Positions 1-3,905 of a DNA stretch of 5,810 nucleotides are shown piece after piece; the stretch's first letter is position 1, and each line of letters begins with the position of its first letter. The translations under genes were made by a program, and so were the position numbers. The stretch lies in contig CANHVD010000402.1 of the NCBI GenBank assembly GCA_947463775.1, positions 1 to 5,810 on the forward strand, read 5' to 3'. Below the pieces are notes generated by a model. That model saw only the letters and a list, made by a program, of their open reading frames with translations. It ran no database searches and was not told the DNA's origin. The stretch comes from Planctomycetaceae bacterium. GTDB lineage: Bacteria; Planctomycetota; Planctomycetia; Planctomycetales; Planctomycetaceae.

Positions 1-264
1 AACATCAACGACGATATTGCGGCGTTGGTTAAGAAAGGCCTGCCCGAGATAGTGCAACAATCTCTTGATGTAGTGCGCGTCACTGGCAACGCGGCCGTTC
101 ATCCGGGGCTGATTGATACTGATGACCCAGCCGTTGTTTCAAGTCTGTTCGACCTGACAAACATCATCGTTGAATACATGATCGCTATGCCAAAACGCGT
201 CAGCGGCCTATACAGTGGACTCCCTACAGCAGCCATTGATGGAATCAACCGACGCGACGCGTAG
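1..264 (+). CDS. DUF4145 domain protein, C-terminal part (5' end outside window)
   Basis: The reading frame is open from the first base and ends at TAG 262-264, giving 87 residues of a longer protein whose start lies upstream. The segment LDVVRVTGNAAVHPG (residues 22-36 of the visible part), then a short Asp-rich turn (DTDDP), a helix with LFDLTNIIVEYMI, and a C-terminal LYSGLP...I..RD pattern are the signature of the end of the DUF4145 family. The biochemical function of that domain is not established; it occurs alone or fused to nucleases and helicases, often near restriction or phage-defence genes. No nuclease or other catalytic part is visible here. The gene is followed after 10 bases by attC-like site D in the same orientation, so it is best read as the cargo of an integron cassette. 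An internal TTG at 25 is not a credible start, because family similarity continues upstream of it. Confidence 0.82.
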   Translation, partial: NINDDIAALVKKGLPEIVQQSLDVVRVTGNAAVHPGLIDTDDPAVVSSLFDLTNIIVEYMIAMPKRVSGLYSGLPTAAIDGINRRDA

Positions 265-274
265 AGCACCAACG

Positions 275-364
275 CGATAACAAAACGCTGAACCCGAGTT
301 GCCGAAGACGGGTTTTTGAAATGGAAGCTCTCTCGCGGCAACCGGGTTAGCGTAGTCGTTATCC
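275..364 (+). repeat. Site D: attC-like cassette recombination site, plus orientation
   Basis: A 90-nt imperfect palindrome lies between the DUF4145 stop and the next gene. Paired blocks from outside in: GATAAC 276-281 with GTTATC 358-363; ACGCT 285-289 with AGCGT 349-353; AACCCG 291-296 with CGGGTT 343-348; GTTGCCG 298-304 with CGGCAAC 336-342. G290 and A297 are unpaired extra bases in the left arm only, while the right arm is continuous. The spacers are AAA on the left and AGTC on the right. This matches attC architecture (R''-spacer-L''-variable loop-L'-spacer-R', with extrahelical bases on the R'' side), which sets the orientation to plus. The R' box GTTATCC is a poor fit to the consensus GTTRRRY. 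Integron-type function is inference; the structure is seen directly. Confidence 0.72.
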
Positions 365-370
365 GATTCG

Positions 371-558
371 ATGATGAACGAAACTCACGCCAAACATGAT
401 CGCCTGTGGAAAATGATCGACGACGCGCAAGCTGAGTCCGACCACGCCAAGGCTAATTCGATCCATTGCGATGCCGAACAACTTGCGCGACACTTACACG
501 AGGCGGAACCTAACGACGCCGAGCATTGCTACGCAATTGCATTGACATATTATCACCG
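371..558 (+). pseudogene. 5' fragment of small unknown cassette gene, interrupted by IS
   Basis: A gene begins at ATG 371 (a second ATG follows at 374), seven bases after the R' box of site D, and runs in frame into the left end of the insertion sequence. I see no Shine-Dalgarno sequence. The fragment encodes about 63 residues, rich in His, Glu and Ala, with a helical stretch around AEQLARHLHEAEPNDAEH that resembles one tetratricopeptide-like helix pair, though one weak repeat is not enough to name a family. Continuing the frame into the IS gives an artificial 105-residue ORF ending at 688 that includes IS-derived residues. Removing the IS and one copy of CCG joins this fragment in frame to 1852-1954, giving a 96-residue protein. 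Function is unknown. Insertion probably inactivated it. Confidence 0.6.
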
Positions 559-563
559 ATGGG

Positions 564-591
564 GTGAGGTGCTGCAGGTTCCAAGGACAGT
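564..591 (+). repeat. Left terminal inverted repeat of the IS
   Basis: Twenty-eight bases starting GTGAGGTGCTGC and ending AAGGACAGT are perfectly inverted at 1816-1843. Identity stops on the inner side at 592 and becomes patchy on the outer side at 563. Confidence 0.9.
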
Positions 592-629
592 CGATTCTCT
601 TATTCTGAGCGTATTGAAAGGTTCTCAGA

Positions 630-932
630 ATGTCAGGAAAGCGAACGTCCGTACCCAAGCCAGACCGTCGTCGGCGTTTTACTCGTGAGTTCAAGGAGGA
701 GGCGGTTCAGATGCTGCTGGACGGCCACACGGCGGAGTCGGTGGCCAGTCGTCTGGGCCTGAAAGGGACTCAGTGTCTGTATCGGTGGAAGAAGGAAGTG
801 CTGACTCACAGTGGCCCGATTGCCGGATCTCTGGAGGGAAGAGTGCGGGAATTGGAAGCGGAACTGAGACGCGTTGAGCGTGAACGAGACATTCTAAAAA
901 AAGCTTTGGCTATTTTCGGCCGCAGCGAATAG
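630..932 (+). CDS. IS3-family transposase OrfA (helix-turn-helix subunit)
   Basis: This 100-residue protein binds the IS ends as the DNA-recognition part of the transposase. After a basic N-terminus (PDRRRRFT), residues about 17-56 match the Tnp_1 helix-turn-helix: REFKEEAVQMLLDG, then ESVASRLGL, then LYRWKKEVL. Residues about 67-92 form a leucine-zipper-like coiled coil (LEGRVRELEAEL...ERERDILKKAL), the usual dimerisation region. The start ATG 630 is preceded by GAAAGG at 616-621, a plausible ribosome binding site. The frame stops at TAG 930-932. OrfB lies in the -1 frame, and OrfA alone normally acts as a regulator while the OrfAB fusion is the active transposase. Length and layout are normal for the family. 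Confidence 0.93.
   Translation: MSGKRTSVPKPDRRRRFTREFKEEAVQMLLDGHTAESVASRLGLKGTQCLYRWKKEVLTHSGPIAGSLEGRVRELEAELRRVERERDILKKALAIFGRSE
896..903 (+). promoter_or_regulatory. Programmed -1 ribosomal frameshift site
   Basis: Seven A residues (896-902) followed by G lie in the zero frame as CTA-AAA-AAA-GCT near the end of orfA. Slipping back one base on the two AAA codons continues as AGC-TTT-GGC in the orfB frame. The resulting OrfAB fusion would be 392 residues (OrfA 1-91, then 301 from the orfB frame). A-rich slippery runs at this position are the standard IS3-family device. I did not identify a definite stimulatory stem-loop downstream. Confidence 0.75.
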
Positions 933-937
933 CGGAT

Positions 938-1807
938 GTGTACGCCGCGGTGGAAAGTCTTTCGCGAGTACGGCTGTGGCCCATGGCTCAGATCTGTGAA
1001 ACCCTGAACGTGACTCGGGGATCCTACTATCAGTGGCGAACGTCTGACGTCTCGAGTCGTGAAGCTGCTGAGCAGACTCTGCTTCCTGCGGTGCGTCAGA
1101 TCTTTCGACACCACAAGCGGCGTTACGGAGCTCGTCGCATTGCGATTGAGATCCAGAAGCAGGGTCATCTCTGTAGTCCGCGAAGAGCTGCTAAACTCAT
1201 GAAAAAACAGGGATTACGTGCGATTCAGCCAAAGTCCTTCAAGCCGAAGACAACCGACAGCCGTCATCGCAGAGGTTACAGTCCAAACCTGCTTTTGGAG
1301 TCATCGGAGCCAACGGACATCGACCAACTTTGGGTTGGTGACATTACCTACATTCCTATAAGCGGAGGTGCGTTCTGCTATCTGGCGACACTGATGGATC
1401 GCTGTTCCAGAAAGATCGTTGGCTGGAGTCTGGGAACGGACATGACTGACGCGCTGGTTGTCGCAGCTCTGCGAATGGCGATCAAAACGCGAGCACCTCG
1501 CGCCGATCTATTACACCACACCGACCGCGGTGGCCAGTACGTCAGCAAGGAGTACAAACAGATTCTTGAAAGAGCCGGAATACGGTCGAGCATGAGTCGC
1601 GCTGATAACTGCTACGACAACGCGTTTGCCGAATCCTGCTTCGGAACAATCAAGAACGAATTGCAAATGACCGAATACCAAAACAGCCACGAAGCCAAAC
1701 ATGAGCTCGCGGAGTTCATCCGCTACTACAACTTTGAACGCATCCACTCGAGCCTCAGTTACCTTACACCTCACCAGTTCGAAGTCCAACTCAGCTCAAC
1801 AAAATAA
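938..1807 (+). CDS. IS3-family transposase OrfB (DDE catalytic part)
   Basis: This frame encodes the RNase H-like catalytic part of the transposase. Counting from the GTG at 938, residues about 45-105 form the HTH_21-type segment with the hallmark HHKRRYGARRI. The rve integrase core follows from about 128. Catalytic residues are D135 (in WVGDITYIP), D196 (in HHTDRGGQY) and E232 (in NAFAESCFGTIKNE). The D196-E232 spacing is exactly 35, the classic D-D-35-E. The C-terminus holds YYNFERIHSSLSYLTP, also typical. The frame is open upstream of 938 to the frameshift site (SFGYFRPQRIADV), so in the cell this part is probably made mainly as an OrfAB fusion rather than from the GTG. No damage is seen. 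Confidence 0.94.
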   Translation: MYAAVESLSRVRLWPMAQICETLNVTRGSYYQWRTSDVSSREAAEQTLLPAVRQIFRHHKRRYGARRIAIEIQKQGHLCSPRRAAKLMKKQGLRAIQPKSFKPKTTDSRHRRGYSPNLLLESSEPTDIDQLWVGDITYIPISGGAFCYLATLMDRCSRKIVGWSLGTDMTDALVVAALRMAIKTRAPRADLLHHTDRGGQYVSKEYKQILERAGIRSSMSRADNCYDNAFAESCFGTIKNELQMTEYQNSHEAKHELAEFIRYYNFERIHSSLSYLTPHQFEVQLSSTK

Positions 1808-1815
1808 GCGCAAGC

Positions 1816-1843
1816 ACTGTCCTTGGAACCTGCAGCACCTCAC
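1816..1843 (-). repeat. Right terminal inverted repeat of the IS
   Basis: This is the perfect 28-base inverted partner of 564-591. It starts eight bases after the orfB stop codon. Confidence 0.9.
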
Positions 1844-1848
1844 ACTCA

Positions 1849-1954
1849 CCGGGATCTCAAAGTAGTTTACTGGATTTTCCATCTTCAAAGCATGATCGGG
1901 TTTCGAAAGTTGATCACATCCGTAAGGAGTCATGCAAACGAAAAGTACGACTAA
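1849..1954 (+). pseudogene. 3' fragment of the small unknown gene split by the IS
   Basis: Downstream of the IS, the frame starting CGG at 1850 encodes R-DLKVVYWIFHLQSMIGF followed by RKLITSVRSHANEKYD and stops at TAA 1952-1954. Its composition (aromatic and aliphatic core, charged end) is protein-like, unlike the other two plus frames. It connects in frame to the 5' fragment after removal of the IS and one target-site copy: ...LTYYH at codon 554-556 continues as RDLKVVYW. The C-terminal 34 residues therefore belong to the 96-residue protein begun at 371. I do not recognise the family. The next feature is site A, whose outer box begins 31 bases after the stop and which points the opposite way. 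Confidence 0.55.
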
Positions 1955-1984
1955 GGCTCGTAGTATCATCATATATTCTACTGC

Positions 1985-2074
1985 ACAGAACGCCCCGCAT
2001 CACCGGATGCGGCAGGAACATTGTCAATGTGAAAACCCGTGGCTGCCGCATCCCGGTCCATGCGATTGTTACAC
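1985..2074 (-). repeat. Site A: attC-like cassette recombination site, minus orientation
   Basis: Read on the minus strand: box GTGTAAC (2074-2068), 3-nt spacer AAT, then paired blocks CGCAT (2064-2060) with ATGCG (2000-1996), ACCGG (2057-2053) with CCGGT (2006-2002) and ATGCGGCAG (2051-2043) with CTGCCGCAT (2015-2007), then spacer GGGC and box GTTCTGT (1991-1985). Extra unpaired bases lie on the gene-proximal arm (plus C2052 and the CC at 2058-2059 against a single C2001). This side of the bulges gives the minus orientation, so the site belongs to the membrane gene ending at 2069, whose TAA stop lies inside the R''-like box. The R' box is degenerate against GTTRRRY. The 3-nt and 4-nt spacers and the length are the same as in site D. 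Confidence 0.68.
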
Positions 2075-2593
2075 AGCCGTTGAGGACGGATGAGCGGCTG
2101 CTTCAACTCGATCGAGTGTGGCGGCGGATGATCGTACGATCCATTGCACAGCAAAAACAGAGATCAACCAAAACAGAGCTCCACTCCCAATGACACTGAA
2201 GAACAGTAAGAAAAGGCCGATCGGAGTCAGAAACATTGCTGGTACAAGAACATTCGCCACAGTTAAAGACATAGAGAATATAGTGTACAGCGGAGCCAGG
2301 ATCCGACGTTTTCTTATCGCAGTCAGGAGCGGGAAGTTTGGGTAGCAGACCAAAACGAAATAGAGAACCGCGACTGTCAGATTCAGAGCGACGAAAATGA
2401 GCCCAAGGCCGAAAGTTGCGGGACTTGAGAATAGCCACGTGAAAAAGTGCGGGGAATAAAACGACTCGCGGCCACCATCCAATGAAGTCTCTCGATGTGA
2501 AATCGGGCAGAAAAATGAAGCTGCGAACAACGCGAGGCCAAACAACGCAAGCAGCCGGCGTGCTGGCCAAAGATTGGGGTTTGGATCATCCAT
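2069..2593 (-). CDS. Small multi-pass membrane protein, unknown function
   Basis: The protein of 174 residues starts MDDPNPNLWPARR and is dominated by hydrophobic helices. Approximate membrane segments are residues 12-30, 56-86 (probably one long or two short helices), 97-122 and 125-155; the last stretch is nearly continuous hydrophobic sequence and may hold two helices. A basic loop (RKRR) separates the middle helices. The C-terminus is short and polar. I recognise no family and no catalytic motif. The frame is open upstream to 2758, but that extension translates attC-like site C, so ATG 2593-2591 is preferred; it lies eight bases after the R' box of site C. There is no clear Shine-Dalgarno sequence. 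The stop codon TAA lies inside the first box of site A. Gene plus site A form a compact cassette of about 0.6 kb. Its promoter is not apparent. Confidence 0.68.
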   Translation of the reverse strand: MDDPNPNLWPARRLLALFGLALFAASFFCPISHRETSLDGGRESFYSPHFFTWLFSSPATFGLGLIFVALNLTVAVLYFVLVCYPNFPLLTAIRKRRILAPLYTIFSMSLTVANVLVPAMFLTPIGLFLLFFSVIGSGALFWLISVFAVQWIVRSSAATLDRVEAAAHPSSTAV

Positions 2594-2601
2594 TGTTTGT
2601 T

Positions 2602-2693
2602 GTGTAACGACGGCGATCACCCGGCTGCGGCGATCGATTCTGTAAAGTGAAGTCGGCACCGCCGCCAACTCGGGGCGCATTACTTGGTTACCT
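2602..2693 (-). repeat. Site C: attC-like cassette recombination site, minus orientation
   Basis: Read on the minus strand: box AGGTAAC (2693-2687), then an arm with GCG, CCCG and GCGGCG (about 2678-2660), a loop, then the partner arm CGCCGC (2632-2627), CGGG (2623-2620) and CGC (2615-2613), spacer CGTC (2612-2609) and box GTTACAC (2608-2602). The GTAAC/GTTAC outer boxes pair. The R''-side arm is longer, with unpaired bases such as AGTTG against AGC on the other side. Pairing is weaker than in sites A, B and D, but length, box spacing and the CGTC-GTTAC end fit the same family. GTTACAC is close to GTTRRRY. It lies between the gene ending at 2836 and the gene starting at 2593. Confidence 0.6.
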
Positions 2694-2835
2694 GGCCGCC
2701 TTGTACGCGATGTTCTCTGTGAAATGGATATGGCAATACAACAAACAACGTCTGACACTTCACAATGATTGCCCAGCTATTGTTCCAAGGTGATTCGCAC
2801 ACAGTCTCTTATGAAAATTCAGGTGTCGAGTAGAT

Positions 2836-3147
2836 TCAACGGAAATGCAACAAGGAAAGATAGATTGTAGGCAGATACAAGGAGCCAAAAATGCCCATTG
2901 CAACTCCCCAGACAGCGACGAGTCGCGGCCGATAGAACAGGCCAAGACAGCTGATGATCAAGCCAGGTAATGAAACGAATGCAACGCAACTTGCGACAGT
3001 AGAAAACAATGATCCGAACGGACCGATTGCAAACAGTGAAACGACGCCTGTGAGAGACGCAAAGAATCCTATGCGAGCGATGGGATTACTCGGCGTAGCG
3101 ATCGGCAATTCACTTTGCGTAGTTGGTGATAAGTAGGGACTGGACAT
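2836..3147 (-). CDS. Small membrane protein with PYxSP N-terminus, unknown function
   Basis: The protein of 103 residues starts MSSPYLSPTTQSELP. A polar N-terminal stretch of about 25 residues is followed by three or four hydrophobic segments (about 26-46, 49-68 and 74-100), separated by the short basic link FYRPRL. No catalytic motif is visible. The M-x-PYxSP opening is common among planctomycete small membrane proteins of unknown function, and this motif also supports choosing ATG 3147-3145 over the TTG at 3195 that opens the frame. There is no clear ribosome binding site. It lies between site B, whose R' box is about 74 bases upstream, and site C, 143 bases downstream of the stop, consistent with its being one cassette of about 0.6 kb. 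Confidence 0.6.
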   Translation of the reverse strand: MSSPYLSPTTQSELPIATPSNPIARIGFFASLTGVVSLFAIGPFGSLFSTVASCVAFVSLPGLIISCLGLFYRPRLVAVWGVAMGIFGSLYLPTIYLSLLHFR

Positions 3148-3220
3148 CGAGCATGATAGACAGGGAGGGCTTGGGTTGCATCCACGATGCGTCAAAGACG
3201 AGTGGTTCAGTTTATCTGAT

Positions 3221-3311
3221 AAGTAACGCCCCGAATCACGGGGCGGCGGGAGTTGACATTGACTTCAAAACCAATTGGCCACCGCCGCTCCCGTGGAAGC
3301 GATGGTCTTGC
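3221..3311 (-). repeat. Site B: attC-like cassette recombination site, minus orientation
   Basis: Read on the minus strand, the arm CACGGG (3295-3290) - A (3289) - GCGGCGG (3288-3282) pairs along 13 bases with CCGCCGCCCCGTG (3249-3237), leaving only that A unpaired. A single extrahelical A between L'' blocks is the hallmark also seen in classical attC sites and in site D here. Outside this, CGC 3301-3299 can pair with GCG 3229-3227. The R'-like box is GTTACTT (3227-3221), preceded by GGGC as in site A; the R''-like box at 3311-3305 (GCAAGAC) is degenerate. The terminal loop holds TTGGCCAATTGG-like sequence. The site begins 23 bases after the stop of the lipocalin-like gene. Confidence 0.7.
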
Positions 3312-3334
3312 TCCATCCCGCGCGGGACGACGCA

Positions 3335-3799
3335 CTACTTCTGGCTGGGATTCTTTACTCGCCGCCATGTTTCGTTGAACACGCCATTGGGATCAATCTG
3401 ACGCAGAATGTCACCGTCGATCTCGAGCTTGACACTCCCATTTTTCCCGATGAATGACTCAGTCAGTTCTCCCGCAAAGTCAGTTGTTGTTTTTAGGTCA
3501 GCTCCGTTGAACTCATATGTACCTCCATGAAGAAAGAAGATTTTCCCCGCTTCATCTGGCTGGATGACGCACCAATGTGTTCCGTTAAACATCTTCAATC
3601 GAGTACCAATGCCTGAAGGCGAACCCGGGTTCTCGGCTTTCTCCAATTCCCAGGTTCCAATCAGTTTGGCGCTTGGGTCTTGTTCTGCAACCTTCGATTT
3701 CTCATCGGCAGAAGTCCGCGCCTCGAACACGTTAGACAATGTAAAAAGTGAGAGGACCAATGCAATTCCAAGAAGGCAGTGGTGACTTTTTCGAACCAT
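3335..3799 (-). CDS. Secreted lipocalin-like domain protein
   Basis: The protein has 154 residues. Residues 1-31 form a clear Sec signal peptide: basic start (MVRKSHH), hydrophobic core LLGIALVLSLFTL and a likely cleavage near ARTSA. The mature part begins with a charged linker, followed by LIGTWELEK (46-54), the entry motif of small lipocalin-like beta-barrel domains, then GGTYEF (92-97), alternating beta-strand patterns (KTTTDFAGELTESF, GSVKLEIDGDIL) and a closing ETWRRV (143-148). Such proteins are exported; ligand and role are unknown. A single Cys (Cys8, plus C77 in HWCVIQ) does not form a lipobox. The start ATG 3799-3797 has a good Shine-Dalgarno AAGGA at 3812-3808, eight bases upstream, the best one in the window. 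It is followed by site B, so it fits as cassette cargo. Confidence 0.7.
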   Translation of the reverse strand: MVRKSHHCLLGIALVLSLFTLSNVFEARTSADEKSKVAEQDPSAKLIGTWELEKAENPGSPSGIGTRLKMFNGTHWCVIQPDEAGKIFFLHGGTYEFNGADLKTTTDFAGELTESFIGKNGSVKLEIDGDILRQIDPNGVFNETWRRVKNPSQK

Positions 3800-3865
3800 G
3801 TTGAGATTCCTTCGTGTTGATTACGCGTTTATGATTTACTTTGAGTCTAAACGACTGCACTTAGT

Positions 3866-3880
3866 GGTTCTATTTGAACC
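3866..3880. other. Small palindrome between acyltransferase and lipocalin-like gene
   Basis: GGTTC 3866-3870 and GAACC 3876-3880 form a 5-bp stem with a 5-base AT loop, 26 bases after the acyltransferase stop on the minus strand. It lacks the U-run of an intrinsic terminator, so it could be a weak terminator remnant, an operator or chance. The remainder of 3800-3905 shows only the ribosome binding site of the next gene and no attC-like arms. Confidence 0.25.
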
Positions 3881-3905
3881 GACATGAGCCAGATCACACC
3901 AAAGA

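Larger units (their letters stand above)
559..1848 (+). mobile_element. IS3-family insertion sequence, about 1290 bp
   Basis: The element has two partly overlapping transposase frames in the orfA/orfB arrangement, a DDE catalytic core in orfB, an A-rich -1 frameshift site and long terminal inverted repeats (perfect over 28 bases, 564-591 against 1816-1843). It sits inside a small gene. The limits given assume a 3-bp target duplication CCG (556-558 and 1849-1851), which restores the gene frame exactly. TCACCG is actually repeated on both sides (553-558 and 1846-1851), so 4-6 bp cannot be excluded. The outermost six bases on the two ends (ATGGGG on the left, TGAGTG on the right read inward) do not match well, so either tip may be off by a few bases. 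Both frames are intact and lack premature stops, so the element could be functional. The subgroup is not settled. Confidence 0.85.

Noticed and set aside
806..1168. Minus-strand ORF across the orfA/orfB junction
   Set aside because: It is antisense to two well-supported transposase frames.
2103..2570. 155-residue ORF on the minus strand overlapping the membrane gene
   Set aside because: It lies in another frame of the same stretch, is rich in Cys/Arg/Ser without a recognisable pattern, and has no room as a separate gene.
2594..2758. N-terminal extension of the 2593-2069 membrane gene (55 more residues on the minus strand)
   Set aside because: The extension translates through attC-like site C and is basic and non-hydrophobic; the ATG at 2593 gives a natural membrane protein start directly after the R' box.
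2760..2945. 61-residue minus-strand ORF
   Set aside because: It overlaps the end of the 3147-2836 membrane gene out of frame, and its composition is not protein-like.
3221..3249. GC-rich hairpin GCCCCG-AATCA-CGGGGC (3228-3244) as an intrinsic terminator
   Set aside because: There is no T-run on either strand, and the right half forms a longer, better pairing with 3282-3295 as part of site B.
3123..3457. Two plus-strand ORFs across site B
   Set aside because: They run through the structured site and antisense to the end of the lipocalin-like gene, with no start signal or recognisable family.
3800..3905. A fifth attC-like site after the acyltransferase (AGTC followed by GTTTAGA on the minus strand)
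   Set aside because: The spacer and box resemble the right end of site D, but no matching arms or R'' box can be found.
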